A DNA stretch of 64,000 bases from Vibrio coralliirubri (GTDB lineage: Bacteria > Pseudomonadota > Gammaproteobacteria > Enterobacterales > Vibrionaceae): NCBI RefSeq assembly GCF_024347375.1, contig NZ_AP025470.1, forward strand, positions 372,001-436,000, written 5' to 3'. The position numbers were made by a program, and so were the translations under genes. The notes under the pieces are model-generated. The model worked only from the letters and a program-made list of their open reading frames with translations, made no database searches and was not told the origin of the DNA. How positions within the stretch are numbered: position 1 is the first letter of the stretch; every line of letters starts with the position of its first letter. Below are positions 20,580 to 31,430 of this stretch, piece by piece.

Positions 20580-20984
20580 TTAAGCGTGTTGATGCAAGCA
20601 AAACTGAGCTTTTACTGTTTGGCTTTCCGCTTTTCGTAACCAGACTTTCTCGTGGAAGTAGTAAGCAACGGTATTTAAAGTTGGCTCTAGCAAGGCCATC
20701 ACACCACCGATGAAAGCATCTCCAGTCAACAAGTAGACAACGGTAAAGGCAACACTAAAGTGGATGGTAGCAAAGCTTGCTGTTTTTAATTTGGTCATCC
20801 ACTGACGAGCTTTAAGCGCTGGAACTTGAGCCCACGCCTTTTCATGAAAATAGAAGGCAACAGTATTCACAGAGGGCTCAATCATAGCGATTAAGCTACC
20901 AATTAAGATGTCGCCTGTTAGTACGTAAGCGACACTAAATGCGATAGTAAAATGTAATGCAGCAAAGGTTAGTGTCTTTTTCAT
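20580..20984 (-). CDS. DUF2061 membrane protein with internal duplication
   Basis: This 134-residue protein is two copies of a DUF2061 module. Residues 1-60 (FAALHFTIAFSVAYVLTGDI, NTVAFYFHEKAW) align closely with residues 65-125 (FATIHFSVAFTVVYLLTGDA, NTVAYYFHEKVW). Each copy has two hydrophobic helices, so four membrane segments are expected. The family has no established function. No partner gene is adjacent. Confidence 0.85.
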   Translation of the reverse strand: MKKTLTFAALHFTIAFSVAYVLTGDILIGSLIAMIEPSVNTVAFYFHEKAWAQVPALKARQWMTKLKTASFATIHFSVAFTVVYLLTGDAFIGGVMALLEPTLNTVAYYFHEKVWLRKAESQTVKAQFCLHQHA

Positions 20985-21128
20985 GATAATTACTCAATCG
21001 TTGTGTTGTTTCGATAGGTCTATTATTGAGAATTATTATCATTAAGTATAATGGGAAGTGGAGATTAATTTGATAGATGAAACCTATCAATCAGTGAGGC
21101 TAGAGTGAGAAGCATTGGAATCAGAGGT

Positions 21129-21163
21129 ATAAAAAAGGCTGGCCACCAAGACCAACCTTTCTA
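21129..21163 (-). terminator. valS terminator (imperfect)
   Basis: On the reverse strand, AAAGGTTGGTC / GGCCAGCCTTTTTT with loop TTGGT is followed by a T-run. The stem has mismatches, but its place 40 bases after valS supports it. Confidence 0.65.
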
Positions 21164-21203
21164 TTTAGAGCGAGAAGTTTGAAGCCTTCTCGTTCACTCG
21201 GTT

Positions 21204-24077
21204 TTAAAGCGCAGCGATTGTCGCTTTTTGCTCTTCAAGCTTAACAAGAGTTTCCTTGTAGCCATCAAGCTTTTCACGCTCTTTCGCGATAACTGCTTCT
21301 GGTGCTTTAGCAACGAAACCTTCGTTACCTAGCTTACCTTCGATACGCTTAATCTCGCCGTGAGTCTTAGCGACTTCTTTATCTAGACGAGCAAGCTCAG
21401 CATCTTTGTCGATAAGGCCTGCCATTGGGATCATTAGCTCAGATTTGCCAACCAGTTTAGTTGCACAAGCAGGAGTCTCTTCGCCGTCCGCTAGAACTTT
21501 AATATCGTCCAGTTTCGCTAGAGAGGTAAGAACAATCTTGTTTGCTTCGATACGAGCTGCATCTTTCTCATCAGCAACCTTGATCATTACTTCTAAGCCT
21601 TGGCTTGGTGCAATGTCGTATTCCGCACGTAGGTTACGGATAGCGGTGATGAAAGTCTTAACCCATTCGATGTCGTCAACGATCTCAGCATTGAAGTTAG
21701 CTTCATTAAACTGAGGAAGCGCTTGAGTCATGATCGTCTCGCCTTCAACGCCGTCTACTAGCGGCTTTACGCTCTGCCAGATAGATTCCGTGATGTAAGG
21801 AAGCACAGGGTGAGCAAGACGCAGAGTCTTCTCAAGAACCGTAATAAGCGTGTAACGAGTCGCTTGTTGTTGAGCTTCAGTACCTTTCCAAAGAACAGGT
21901 TTAGTTAGCTCTAAGTACCAGTCACAGAATTGGTTCCAGATGAATTCGTAAAGCGTGTTAGCTGCCATGTCTAGACGGTAGTTGTCTAGGTGAGCATTAA
22001 ACTCTTTCGCTGCAACTTCAAACTGAGACTCAATCCACTTATCGGCTAGAGAGAATTCCATGTTTGCACGGTCTTCTACAGGCAGTGACATGCCACAGTC
22101 GTGCTCTTCTGTGTTCATTAGTACGTAACGGCTTGCGTTCCATAGCTTGTTACAGAAGTTACGGTAACCTTCAAGACGCTTCATGTCCCAGTTGATGTCA
22201 CGGCCAGTTGAAGCCATAGCAGCAAGAGTGAAACGTAGCGCATCAGTACCGTAAGGTTCGATACCATTTTCGAAAGTCTTACGTGTTGCTTTTTCGATCT
22301 TAGCAGCCAGTTTAGGTTGCATCATGTTGCCACAACGCTTTTCTACTAGCTCTTCAAGGCCGATGCCGTCAATCATGTCGATTGGGTCAAGTACGTTACC
22401 TTTCGACTTAGACATCTTGTCGCCGTTTTCATCACGGATAAGACCCGTCATGTAAACAGTTTTGAAAGGTACTTGAGCCTTGCCATCTTCGTCTTTCACG
22501 AAGTGCATGGTCATCATGATCATACGAGCAACCCAGAAGAAGATAATATCAAAACCAGATACTAGAACTTCAGATGGGTGGAATGTTTTCAGTGCTTCAG
22601 TATCTTCAGGCCAGCCCTGTGTGCCGAACGTCCAAAGTGCAGAAGAGAACCAAGTGTCAAGTACGTCGTCGTCTTGCTTAAGCACAACAACAGGCGCTAG
22701 GTTGTTCTTTTCACGAACTTCTTCTTCAGTGCGACCTACGTAAACTTTACCATCGTTGTCGTACCATGCTGGGATACGGTGGCCCCACCAAAGTTGACGA
22801 GAGATACACCAGTCTTGCACGTCACGCATCCACGCGAAGTACATGTTTTCGTACTGCTTAGGTACGAATTGGATTTGACCATCTTCAACGGCTTTAACTG
22901 CAGGTTCTGCAAGCGGTGCTGTACGCACGTACCATTGGTCAGTCAGCATTGGTTCGATAACCACGCCACCACGGTCGCCGTAAGGGACAGTTAGGTCGTG
23001 ATCTTTGATCTCTTCAAGAAGACCAAGTTCATCGAATTCAGCAACGATAGCTTTACGTGCAGCAAAACGCTCCATGCCTTGATACTTAGCAGGGATATCT
23101 GTTGAGTAAACATCGCTTTCTTCGCCGTTCGTTGTGAAGACTTCAGCAGCATCACGGATATCAGCGTTGAACGTTAGGATGTTGATCATCGGTAGGTTAT
23201 TGCGCTTACCCACTTCGTAATCGTTAAAGTCATGAGCTGGAGTGATCTTCACACAACCCGTGCCTTTTTCCATGTCTGCGTGCTCATCGCCTACGATAGG
23301 GATAAGACGGTTTACAACAGGAAGTAGGATTTCTTTGCCGATAAGATCTTTGTAACGAGGATCTTCTGGGTTAACAGCAACACCAGTATCGCCAAGCATG
23401 GTTTCTGGACGAGTAGTCGCAACAACGATGTAGTCTTTACCATCAGCCGTTTTAACGCCGTTCGCTAACGGGTAGCGGAAGTGCCACATGAAACCTTTTT
23501 TGTCTTTGTTTTCAACTTCAAGATCCGAGATTGCAGTGTGCAGTTTAGGATCCCAGTTTACTAGACGCTTACCACGGTAGATTAGGTCTTCTTCGTATAG
23601 ACGAACAAACACTTCTTGAGTCGCAGCCGATAGGCCGTCATCCATAGTGAATCGTTCACGATCCCAATCTACAGATGCACCAAGACGACGAAGTTGTTGA
23701 GTGATCGTGCCACCTGATTCGCCTTTCCATTCCCAGATCTTGTCGATGAAAGCTTCACGGCCGTAGTCGTGTTTTGTTTTGCCTTCTTCAGCAGCAATCT
23801 TACGCTCAACAACCATTTGAGTTGCGATACCAGCGTGGTCAGTACCCACTTGCCAAAGCGTGTTTTTGCCTTTCATACGTTGAGCACGGATAAGCGTATC
23901 CATGATCGTATCTTGGAACGCGTGACCCATGTGTAGGCTGCCAGTGACGTTCGGTGGCGGGATCATGATGCTGTAAGCTTCTTTTGATGTGTCACCGTGT
24001 GGCTTAAAGTAGCCTTTCTCTTCCCAAGTCTTATACAGAGCTTGTTCGATTGATGTTGGGTTGTATGTTTTTTCCAT
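21204..24077 (-). CDS. valS: Valyl-tRNA synthetase
   Basis: This 957-residue class I synthetase charges tRNA-Val. It shows the HMGH signature (residues 49-52, in [13 protein letters not shown]), the KMSKS motif near residue 555, the large editing domain between them, the anticodon-binding domain, and a C-terminal coiled coil ([20 protein letters not shown]). I take the start at 24077 ([10 protein letters not shown]), which fits the family; an in-frame start 42 bases upstream lacks support. It lies downstream of holC and pepA, the usual pepA-holC-valS order. Confidence 0.98.
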   Translation of the reverse strand: MEKTYNPTSIEQALYKTWEEKGYFKPHGDTSKEAYSIMIPPPNVTGSLHMGHAFQDTIMDTLIRAQRMKGKNTLWQVGTDHAGIATQMVVERKIAAEEGKTKHDYGREAFIDKIWEWKGESGGTITQQLRRLGASVDWDRERFTMDDGLSAATQEVFVRLYEEDLIYRGKRLVNWDPKLHTAISDLEVENKDKKGFMWHFRYPLANGVKTADGKDYIVVATTRPETMLGDTGVAVNPEDPRYKDLIGKEILLPVVNRLIPIVGDEHADMEKGTGCVKITPAHDFNDYEVGKRNNLPMINILTFNADIRDAAEVFTTNGEESDVYSTDIPAKYQGMERFAARKAIVAEFDELGLLEEIKDHDLTVPYGDRGGVVIEPMLTDQWYVRTAPLAEPAVKAVEDGQIQFVPKQYENMYFAWMRDVQDWCISRQLWWGHRIPAWYDNDGKVYVGRTEEEVREKNNLAPVVVLKQDDDVLDTWFSSALWTFGTQGWPEDTEALKTFHPSEVLVSGFDIIFFWVARMIMMTMHFVKDEDGKAQVPFKTVYMTGLIRDENGDKMSKSKGNVLDPIDMIDGIGLEELVEKRCGNMMQPKLAAKIEKATRKTFENGIEPYGTDALRFTLAAMASTGRDINWDMKRLEGYRNFCNKLWNASRYVLMNTEEHDCGMSLPVEDRANMEFSLADKWIESQFEVAAKEFNAHLDNYRLDMAANTLYEFIWNQFCDWYLELTKPVLWKGTEAQQQATRYTLITVLEKTLRLAHPVLPYITESIWQSVKPLVDGVEGETIMTQALPQFNEANFNAEIVDDIEWVKTFITAIRNLRAEYDIAPSQGLEVMIKVADEKDAARIEANKIVLTSLAKLDDIKVLADGEETPACATKLVGKSELMIPMAGLIDKDAELARLDKEVAKTHGEIKRIEGKLGNEGFVAKAPEAVIAKEREKLDGYKETLVKLEEQKATIAAL

Positions 24078-24179
24078 AGTGCTCTTAAACGGATACTGTG
24101 AATGGTTAATCGTGGTCAAACTTCATAAGTGAAGCTTCTTGAATCTAAATCCAAAGATAGCTTTAACTATGAGGTTTGA

Positions 24180-24629
24180 CTATGGATGTTGAATCTCGAT
24201 AGTTTGTAGCTGATATCCAGCCTGACGGTAAATTTTATACCTTTCTCGAGCGAGTTGCTTAGCTTTTTCTTCGCAAGGGACGAAGTCTATCACCTGAGCA
24301 AAGGCGTTCGCAAAGGTTGTATGATTATCGGCCAGATTAATTACTAGCTGACGATTCCAATTATGTTTTACGCCTTGATAGCCAATTTCGATGTTGGTTG
24401 AATACTTCGGGCCTTCGCCAACCAAGTTGTGCGCAATAAACTCACTGGGTTCGACTTGCCAGAAAACTTCAGCAATACGCTCGGCATGCTCTTTGTCATT
24501 ACAGTTGAGATAAAGTTTAGCGCCTTGTTTTGCAAAGTGCTGAGCAAGAAACAGCACATAGTGAGCAAAACCATCTTCGCTGGCTTGCGGGCTGTCTGAA
24601 GGCACAATGTAAAATGTAGCAGTCTGCAT
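24180..24629 (-). CDS. holC: DNA polymerase III chi subunit
   Basis: This 149-residue protein matches HolC, which bridges the clamp loader (through psi) and single-stranded-DNA-binding protein. The conserved N-terminus (ATFYIVPSDSPQASEDGFAH) and the SSB-contact region (QLVINLADNH) are present. It is between pepA and valS as in E. coli. Confidence 0.94.
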   Translation of the reverse strand: MQTATFYIVPSDSPQASEDGFAHYVLFLAQHFAKQGAKLYLNCNDKEHAERIAEVFWQVEPSEFIAHNLVGEGPKYSTNIEIGYQGVKHNWNRQLVINLADNHTTFANAFAQVIDFVPCEEKAKQLARERYKIYRQAGYQLQTIEIQHP

Positions 24630-24704
24630 ACTTAATACTCGAACTGAAAATCGTGGATATCAATGTTACTTGGTTAACAGGGTCTAACAAATAGCGCTTA
24701 TTAA

Positions 24705-24728
24705 AAAAGGGCCCGTAGGCCCTTTTTA
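24705..24728 (-). terminator. pepA terminator
   Basis: Perfect stem AAAAAGGGCC / GGCCCTTTTT with loop CGTA lies directly after the pepA stop and before holC. The T-rich flanks serve both strands. Confidence 0.88.
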
Positions 24729-26249
24729 TTATTTTGAAGATTGCTCTTCAGTCTCTTGGCCGCTGCGGTTCAATAAGAATTGGACTAGCATTGAGACAGG
24801 ACGACCTGTCGAGCCTTTCGCTGCGCCTGACTTCCAAGCTGTACCAGCACTGTCGATGTGTGCCCAGTGGTACTTCTTAGTGAATTTAGACAGGAAGCAA
24901 CCAGCAGTAATTGTGCCGCCAGGACGGCCACCGATGTTCGCCATATCAGCGAATGGGCTGTTTAGCTGCTCATGGTACTCGTCTGCCATTGGTAGACGCC
25001 ATGCACGGTCACTTGCTTGCTCAGAAGCATTAACAAGTTCGTGAGAAAGTGGGTTGTGGTTCGATAGAACGCCACTGATGTGATGACCTAAAGCGATAAC
25101 ACATGCGCCAGTTAGCGTAGCAACATCGACAACACAGTCAGGTTCAAAACGCTCAACGTAAGTTAGAGCATCACATAGAACCAAGCGACCTTCAGCATCA
25201 GTGTTGAGTACTTCAACCGTTTGGCCTGACATTGTCGTTAGGATATCACCGGGACGGTAAGCATTGCTGCCTGGCATGTTTTCACAACCTGCTAGGATAC
25301 CAACCACGTTAATTGGCAGGTTCAGCTTAGCCAGTGCTTTCATTGTACCGAATACAGACGCCGCACCACACATGTCGTACTTCATCTCATCCATGCCTTC
25401 ACCAGGCTTAAGCGAGATACCGCCTGAATCGAAAGTCAGACCTTTACCTACTAATACAATCGGCTTCGCATCTGGATCCGGAGCGCCTTTGTATTCCATA
25501 ATAGACATCATAGATTCATTTTTAGAGCCACGGCCAACTGCTAGGTATGATGTCATACCCAGTTTTTCCATCTCTTCTTCGCCAATGATCTTAGTCTTCA
25601 CTGTCTCGTAATCGTCGGCTAAACGACGAGCTTGAGAAGCAAGGTAAGCAGGGTTTGCGATGTTTGGTGGCATGTTGCCTAGATCTTTAGACGCTTTTAC
25701 ACCTGAAGCAATAGCAAGGCCATGAGAGATTGCTTTCTCACCCAGGCTCAATTCGCGACGTGTTGGTACGTTGAATACCAATTTACGTAGTGGGCGACGA
25801 GTCTCTGGTTTGTTGCTCTTGAATTGGTCAAATGTGTAAAGACCATCTTTGGTCGCTTCTACTGCTTGGCGAACTTTCCAATAAGTGTCGCGACCTTTAA
25901 CGTGAAGTTCTGTAAGGAAACACACTGCTTCCATAGAACCTGTTTCGTTTAGTGTGCTGATGGTTTTTTGGATAATTTCTTTGTATTGACGCTCGCCTAG
26001 CTCACGTTCTTTACCACAGCCTACCAGTAGAACACGTTCTGAAAGTACACCAGGTACTTGATGCAGTAGTAGCATCTGGCCAGGTTTACCCTCTAGATCA
26101 CCGCGACGAAGCAGTGAACTAATGTAGCCATCGCTAATCTTATCTAATTGCTCGGCTACTGGAGAAAGGCGGCGCGGTTCGAATACACCGACAACGATAC
26201 ATGCGCTGCGCTGTTTCTCTGGGCTGCCACTTTTTACACTGAACTCCAT
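24729..26249 (-). CDS. pepA: Leucyl aminopeptidase PepA
   Basis: This 506-residue M17 metallopeptidase removes N-terminal residues and, in E. coli, also binds DNA as a regulator of carAB and Xer recombination. It has the two-metal centre motifs [17 protein letters not shown] and the family signature NTDAEGRL. The length matches the E. coli homologue. It is divergent from lptFG, the conserved arrangement. Confidence 0.98.
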   Translation of the reverse strand: MEFSVKSGSPEKQRSACIVVGVFEPRRLSPVAEQLDKISDGYISSLLRRGDLEGKPGQMLLLHQVPGVLSERVLLVGCGKERELGERQYKEIIQKTISTLNETGSMEAVCFLTELHVKGRDTYWKVRQAVEATKDGLYTFDQFKSNKPETRRPLRKLVFNVPTRRELSLGEKAISHGLAIASGVKASKDLGNMPPNIANPAYLASQARRLADDYETVKTKIIGEEEMEKLGMTSYLAVGRGSKNESMMSIMEYKGAPDPDAKPIVLVGKGLTFDSGGISLKPGEGMDEMKYDMCGAASVFGTMKALAKLNLPINVVGILAGCENMPGSNAYRPGDILTTMSGQTVEVLNTDAEGRLVLCDALTYVERFEPDCVVDVATLTGACVIALGHHISGVLSNHNPLSHELVNASEQASDRAWRLPMADEYHEQLNSPFADMANIGGRPGGTITAGCFLSKFTKKYHWAHIDSAGTAWKSGAAKGSTGRPVSMLVQFLLNRSGQETEEQSSK

Positions 26250-26441
26250 GCGTACTCCTACATCCTGAAGACAAATCGAACTAAATGTTAGATAATGGGT
26301 TCTTACTTGTTGGATCCTATAATGGAACTAACCTTAAAGAAGAACGCTAACACTTAGCTAAAAATTTAAAAAAATAAAAGGTTCAACGGGAAATTATAGT
26401 GATTCAATCAAAAAAACAAGTTTTGTATAGGTAATTTGAGC

Positions 26442-27542
26442 GTGATTATTGTTAGATATTTGATCCGCGAGACAATCAAGAGCCAATTTGCGATCTTTTT
26501 TGTTCTCTTTCTCGTGTTTCTCAGCCAAAAATTCATCAGTGTTTTAGCGGACGCCTCTGATGGTGATATCCCTGCGAGTCTTATATTGTCGATTGTTGGC
26601 TTAAATATGCCAGCGATGGGCCTATTGATGCTTCCACTCAGTATCTATATTGGTATTTTGCTTACTTTTGGCCGCCTTTACGCTGAAAGTGAAATAGTGG
26701 TCATGAACGCCACCGGTATCGGTAATAAATTCCTGATCCAATCTGCGCTTTACCTCGCTTTGATTACGGCATCTGTTGCAGCCTTTAACTCATTTTGGTT
26801 ATCTCCTTGGTCACAAGACAAAGTTGAACAAATGTATGAAGAAGTAGCCGCAGAGAACAGCGTTGATTTGCTACCAAAAGGTAAGTTTGAAGGTACGCCG
26901 GATGGTTCTTCTGTCGTGTTTATCGATGATATCGACGGTAATAAGTTAGAAAATGTGTTCGTTGCTCAAATGCGTCCGCGTGATTCTGTACTGCCAAGTG
27001 TGATGTTTTCCAAGTCGGGCGATGTAAAAGAGCTCAGTGATGGTCGCCAAGTGATCGTAATGTACGATGGTACTCGTCATGAAGGCATTCCGACTCGTCT
27101 TGACTACAGGGTGACGCACTTTGAAGAATACGAAGGCCTGATTGGTCAGCGTGAAGTTGAGAAGAAAGGTCGAGACTGGGAAGCGATCCCTACACTTGAA
27201 CTGATTGGTAACTCAAACAATAGTGCGAAAGCAGAGTTGCAGTGGCGTATTTCTTTGGTACTTTGTATTCCATTGTTGACCATGCTTGTCGTGCCACTGT
27301 CTGCGGTAAACCCCCGACAAGGTCGTTTTGCGAAAATCGGCCCAGCAATACTGATTTATCTCACTTATTTCTTAGCAATCAGTGCAACCAAGTCTTCAAT
27401 CGAAGAGGGGAGCATTCCTGCGGTAATCGGCATGTGGCCAATCAATGCGTTATTGTTATTTGTCGCGATTGGTGCAAACTTTATGGATAGCGTGCCAGTA
27501 AGGCGTTTGAAAGAAAAACTCAAGAATAAGAGGTTGGCTTAA
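26442..27542 (+). CDS. lptF: LPS export permease LptF
   Basis: LptF forms, with LptG, the membrane part of the LptB2FG LPS extractor. The product has six membrane helices with a large periplasmic jellyroll (about residues 130-260) between the third and fourth. I choose GTG 26442 (MIIVRYLIRETIKSQ), which matches the E. coli N-terminus (MIIIRYLVRETLKSQ); a TTG two codons upstream is possible. The stop is 3 bases before lptG. Its ATPase partner lptB is 23 kb away in this window. Confidence 0.96.
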   Translation: MIIVRYLIRETIKSQFAIFFVLFLVFLSQKFISVLADASDGDIPASLILSIVGLNMPAMGLLMLPLSIYIGILLTFGRLYAESEIVVMNATGIGNKFLIQSALYLALITASVAAFNSFWLSPWSQDKVEQMYEEVAAENSVDLLPKGKFEGTPDGSSVVFIDDIDGNKLENVFVAQMRPRDSVLPSVMFSKSGDVKELSDGRQVIVMYDGTRHEGIPTRLDYRVTHFEEYEGLIGQREVEKKGRDWEAIPTLELIGNSNNSAKAELQWRISLVLCIPLLTMLVVPLSAVNPRQGRFAKIGPAILIYLTYFLAISATKSSIEEGSIPAVIGMWPINALLLFVAIGANFMDSVPVRRLKEKLKNKRLA

Positions 27543-27545
27543 GCC

Positions 27546-28616
27546 GTGTTTAAGATTCTCGATTTATATATAGGCAGAACCATCATCGCAACGACGTCAC
27601 TGGTATTGGTGACGTTTGTTGGTCTCTCTGGGATCATTAAATATGTAGAGCAGCTGAGAAAAGTTGGCCGTGGTACATACGATCTATTACAAGCGCTGTA
27701 CTTTGTTTTACTGAGTATCCCTCGTGATATCGAAATGTTCTTTCCAATGGCAGCATTGCTTGGCGCGTTGATTGGACTTGGTATGCTTGCTGCAAGTTCC
27801 GAACTTGTCGTTATGCAGGCAGCTGGTTTTTCTAAGTTGGATATCGGCCTATCGGTACTTAAAACGGCTATTCCACTGATGATCGTGGTGACATTGCTTG
27901 GTCAGTGGGGTGCACCGCAAGCGCAGAAAATGGCTCGTGATTTAAGAACCATCTCGATTGCTGGTGGTAATATTATTTCGACGCAAAGTGGTGTTTGGGC
28001 TCGTGATGCCAATGACTTCATTTTTATTGTCAAAATCGATGACCAGAAGCTATATGGCATGAATATGTGGCGCTTTGATGAAAACAAGGCACTGAAAACC
28101 GCTATTTATTCTGACGAAGTTGATTACGTTGGAGACAACGTGTGGACGATGAAGGATGTAGAGATCACGTCTTTTGAAAATGAGCTTCAAATTACCAAAG
28201 AAAGCCTACCGACTTACTCTTGGGAAACTTCATTAGCTCCAGACAAGTTGGCGATAGTAACGGTTAAACCAGAAGAGCTGTCGTTAAGTGGGTTGTATGA
28301 TTATGTTTCTTATCTGAAGGCGTCAGAGCAAGATGCATCACGTTATGAATTGGCGCTGTGGAGAAAGATAACCCAGCCAATTTCTATCGCAGTTATGATG
28401 TTGATGGCACTGTCGTTTATCTTTGGTCCTTTGCGTAGTGTGACCATGGGTGCGAGGATTTTGTCAGGTGTTATTGCTGGCTTTACCTTCTATATATCCA
28501 GTGAGTTCTTTGGCCCGGTGAGTTTGGTTTATCAAATACCGCCTGCCTTTGGCGCAATAGCCCCGAGCGTGGTGTTCCTTGGAATTGCCATCATGCTCTT
28601 GAGGCGGAAACTGTAA
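27546..28616 (+). CDS. lptG: LPS export permease LptG
   Basis: This 356-residue partner of LptF starts with GTG (MFKILDLYIGRTIIATTSLV). It has the six-helix YjgP/YjgQ fold with a central periplasmic domain. The conserved cytoplasmic coupling segment SSELVVMQAAGFSK, which contacts LptB, is visible near residue 80. It is followed by a strong terminator, so lptFG is a two-gene operon. Confidence 0.97.
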   Translation: MFKILDLYIGRTIIATTSLVLVTFVGLSGIIKYVEQLRKVGRGTYDLLQALYFVLLSIPRDIEMFFPMAALLGALIGLGMLAASSELVVMQAAGFSKLDIGLSVLKTAIPLMIVVTLLGQWGAPQAQKMARDLRTISIAGGNIISTQSGVWARDANDFIFIVKIDDQKLYGMNMWRFDENKALKTAIYSDEVDYVGDNVWTMKDVEITSFENELQITKESLPTYSWETSLAPDKLAIVTVKPEELSLSGLYDYVSYLKASEQDASRYELALWRKITQPISIAVMMLMALSFIFGPLRSVTMGARILSGVIAGFTFYISSEFFGPVSLVYQIPPAFGAIAPSVVFLGIAIMLLRRKL

Positions 28617-28620
28617 ATAG

Positions 28621-28651
28621 AAAAAAGGAAGGCATAACGCCTTCCTTTTTT
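28621..28651. terminator. Bidirectional terminator between lptG and the RDD gene
   Basis: Perfect stem AAAAAAGGAAGGC / GCCTTCCTTTTTT with loop ATAAC lies between convergent genes. Confidence 0.92.
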
Positions 28652-28680
28652 GATCTTGATTGGAGCTAATTTAAATCACG

Positions 28681-29157
28681 CTATCGTACTTGTGGTAACA
28701 CAACGACTTCGGTCTTTGCCCAGATATCGTGAAAGCCACGTTTTTCAGGATCGAATGGAACACATAGGTTTGCTAGTCCAAAACCTGAAGTACCTAAACG
28801 AATCAGCGCCTGAGTTATTGTGATAGCCGAGCCATCTTTGTTTTGAACGCGCAGCTTCCAAGCTCTCATACCGAGAGTTTGACCAGCTCTAGTCCAGAAG
28901 AACACGAAGAAATATACCCAAACGGCCACTAAGTAAAAGGTATATGCAGGGCTCCAAACCGGATGGTTGGTTAAGAAGTCACTAACATCGGCATATCCGC
29001 TGTGGTTAAAAATGCCGAGAGCCATGAGTGCGTGCAGTAGAGCGACAATGACGCCAGCCGCCAACATTTCAATAGCGATTACGATCAGAGCGTCGTAGAA
29101 CAAGGCACCAAATCGGCGCATGACTCCTGCTGGTGGCAGAGTGTTTGTTGATGTCAT
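28681..29157 (-). CDS. RDD-family membrane protein
   Basis: This 158-residue protein has the RDD arrangement. Helix 1 carries the Arg and Asp residues (MRRFGALFYDALIVIAIEML), followed by two further helices and the end motif QTLGMRAWKLRV. RDD proteins are integral membrane proteins; some have been linked to sodium/proton exchange, but no function can be assigned here. It lies alone, convergent to lptG. Confidence 0.85.
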   Translation of the reverse strand: MTSTNTLPPAGVMRRFGALFYDALIVIAIEMLAAGVIVALLHALMALGIFNHSGYADVSDFLTNHPVWSPAYTFYLVAVWVYFFVFFWTRAGQTLGMRAWKLRVQNKDGSAITITQALIRLGTSGFGLANLCVPFDPEKRGFHDIWAKTEVVVLPQVR

Positions 29158-29289
29158 GTGTTATTACTTCTTTAAAAATTGAGGCGTCAGAATATAGTTT
29201 AAGGCTTAGCCTGAAAAGAGACATGACGCACAGCTTATGACTTAGTGGCGAAATTATCGGCAAACACACATGAATTCAAGTTTTTATAC

Positions 29290-29317
29290 TTGCCACATCA
29301 GTTCGCATACGTATAAT
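29290..29317 (+). promoter_or_regulatory. tRNA-Leu promoter
   Basis: TTGCCA (29290-29295), 16 bases, then TATAAT (29312-29317) and GC-rich bases after it. This is a strong stable-RNA-type promoter 35 bases before the tRNA. Confidence 0.8.
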
Positions 29318-29351
29318 GCCAAACATCGAAAGGGCAATGCCCCAAGATAAT

Positions 29352-29436
29352 GCCGGTATGGTGAAATTGGTATACACGACGGATTCAAAATCCGTTGCCT
29401 TCGGGCGTGGCGGTTCAAGTCCGCCTACCGGTACCA
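29352..29436 (+). tRNA. tRNA-Leu (CAA)
   Basis: An 85-base class II tRNA with a long variable arm, acceptor GCCGGTA / TACCGGT and encoded CCA. The anticodon loop TTCAAAA gives anticodon CAA for UUG codons. It is a single-gene unit. Confidence 0.97.
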
Positions 29437-29447
29437 TATTTAAATGA

Positions 29448-29476
29448 CAAAGCCTCGACGAAAGTCGGGGCTTTGT
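29448..29476 (+). terminator. tRNA-Leu terminator
   Basis: Stem ACAAAGCC-TCGAC / GTCGGGGCTTTGT around loop GAAA lies 12 bases after the tRNA. Confidence 0.8.
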
Positions 29477-29685
29477 TGTATCTGGGATATAGGAAGCGTT
29501 GCCTTCGCGGTGGCGGCAGGGCAGGAAAGCTTCTTAATCAGACAGATCATGATGTTTCATTCCTAAATCCCATAGTTTCCCTTCGCTATTCGATCTGATA
29601 ATGAATTAATTATCTTAAATCATGATGTTACCTGTCATTCTCTCTTCTATTGTCTATGTTTAAAGGACTAACAGAGGAGAGAAAT

Positions 29686-30093
29686 ATGCTGACAGTAACC
29701 CCTTACTTATTTTTTGATGGTCGTTGTAGTGAAGCACTGGATTTTTATCATAAGTGTTTTGGTGGTGTGGTTTTATCTAAGCAACTTTTTAGTGATGCAC
29801 CACAGGTAATAGAGGGAGCTCAACCTGATTGGGTTATGCATGCTGAGTTCGAAGCGTTTGGTATGAAGCTGATGATGTCTGATGGTGTTAAGGCAAAAGA
29901 ACTCGAAGGCAACAATCTCGCTCTTTCTCTTGTAACTGAAGATATCGCGACTCAAGAACAAATTTTTGAAAAGCTTAAGAAGGGAGGGCGGATAATGACT
30001 CCACTCGCAGATACGTTTTGGGGGGCTCGATTTGGCAAAGTAGAAGATAAATTCGGAATACGCTGGATGGTGCACTGCGACTCTTTAAGTTGA
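29686..30093 (+). CDS. VOC/PhnB-like glyoxalase-fold protein
   Basis: This 135-residue protein starts MLTVTPYLFFDGRCSEALDFY, the hallmark of the PhnB/3-demethylubiquinone-methyltransferase-like group of the vicinal oxygen chelate superfamily. It ends with FGKVEDKFGIRWMVHC. The start at 29686 follows a GAGGAGAG ribosome-binding site; an upstream ATG at 29650 would precede it. Enzymatic activity is not predictable. It is a single gene between tRNA-Leu and the HD-GYP gene. Confidence 0.85.
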   Translation: MLTVTPYLFFDGRCSEALDFYHKCFGGVVLSKQLFSDAPQVIEGAQPDWVMHAEFEAFGMKLMMSDGVKAKELEGNNLALSLVTEDIATQEQIFEKLKKGGRIMTPLADTFWGARFGKVEDKFGIRWMVHCDSLS

Positions 30094-30176
30094 ACCTGTG
30101 AAATTGGATAGTGAAATTGCTGCTTGGTTTTATTAGAATTATAAATAGAGATTAATCATCAATATTATATATAAAA

Positions 30177-31430
30177 ATGGGCAGCATAAAGATTACCGTA
30201 GATCGCATTCAGCCCGGTCTGCATATACGACTCCCCGTAAAATGGAATGAACACCCATTTTTATTCAACAGCTTTAAAATCAAAGATGACGCTCAAGTAA
30301 AAGTAATTCGACATCTTGGTATTAAGCACGTCTATATAAACCTGAGTCAGAGCGATACCTCACCTTTACCTGTTAATCACGTAGGTGAACAAGAAATCGA
30401 TATTGATTCACAGGTAAGCCTTGAAACGGAAAGAATGTGGAAAGATAAGCATGAGCGTATCGAAACCCTTAGCTCTTACCGCCGCAGGGTGAGTCATTGT
30501 GAGAGAGAGTTTGAACGCTCGCTTGCTCGAATGCGCTCTGTGATGACCAAGATCCGTAACAGACCTTTAGATGCGGTGGGGGAGGTTAAGGCTCTTGTTG
30601 ATGATATTGTCGAAACCCTAGTGAGCGATGATAACGTCACCTTACATCTTATGAATGCTAAAGCGGATTTTGAAGACCTCTATTTTCATACACTGAACGT
30701 TTCGGTTGTTGCATTGATGATAGGTAAAGCTAAAGGCTACGATAGGCAGCAATTGAAAGCTCTCTCTTTCGCAGCAATGTTCCATGATATAGGCAAGATC
30801 AAAATACCAGCTGCGATATTAAGAAAGCAGAGTGCACTAACGGTGCCAGAAGAGAACTACCTGAAGCTTCATACTAAATACGGTGCGGATATTGTATCGG
30901 CAATTGATGGCTTTCCTGAAAGTGCTAAAAAGGTGATCGCTCAACATCATGAGATGAATGATGGTTCTGGTTACCCCGAGGGCTTAAAAGAACATGAGAT
31001 TGATGAGTTTGCCAAGATAGTCGCCGTGGCTAATGCGTTTGATAACCTTTGCCATGGTAAAACGCAATCTCAACAAATGATCCCATATTTGGCACTGTCC
31101 CACTTATATAAGAGCTGCAAGCATCTATATAGCCAAGATAACTTGGGGCTGTTGGTTAAGTTCATGGGAGTCTACCCACCAGGAACCGTAGTACAGCTTT
31201 CAAATGACTCGATTGGGATTGTGATATCTGTTAACGCTAAACATATGCTTTATCCAAATGTACTTATCTATGATCCTAGCGTGCCAAGAACCCAAGCCCC
31301 GATCATTGACCTCTTTATTAAAGAGATCAAAATCGTAAATGCCGTTCATCCAAGCAAATTACCTGAACAAGTTCGAGAGTATCTAAACCCTAGGGCTCGT
31401 TTATCTTACTTTTTTGATAGTGGAGAGTAG
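30177..31430 (+). CDS. HD-GYP domain protein, predicted cyclic-di-GMP phosphodiesterase
   Basis: This 417-residue soluble protein has an N-terminal DUF3391 domain (about residues 1-130, beginning MGSIKITVDRIQPGLHI) and a C-terminal HD-GYP domain. The HD pair is in FHDIGKIKIP (His203, Asp204) and the signature HHEMNDGSGYP is at 257-267, both complete. It is therefore likely active in degrading cyclic-di-GMP, and so would favour motility over biofilm. No transmembrane segment or receiver domain is seen. The gene ends at a DnaA-box-like TTATCCACA just before the rRNA leader. Confidence 0.92.
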   Translation: MGSIKITVDRIQPGLHIRLPVKWNEHPFLFNSFKIKDDAQVKVIRHLGIKHVYINLSQSDTSPLPVNHVGEQEIDIDSQVSLETERMWKDKHERIETLSSYRRRVSHCEREFERSLARMRSVMTKIRNRPLDAVGEVKALVDDIVETLVSDDNVTLHLMNAKADFEDLYFHTLNVSVVALMIGKAKGYDRQQLKALSFAAMFHDIGKIKIPAAILRKQSALTVPEENYLKLHTKYGADIVSAIDGFPESAKKVIAQHHEMNDGSGYPEGLKEHEIDEFAKIVAVANAFDNLCHGKTQSQQMIPYLALSHLYKSCKHLYSQDNLGLLVKFMGVYPPGTVVQLSNDSIGIVISVNAKHMLYPNVLIYDPSVPRTQAPIIDLFIKEIKIVNAVHPSKLPEQVREYLNPRARLSYFFDSGE

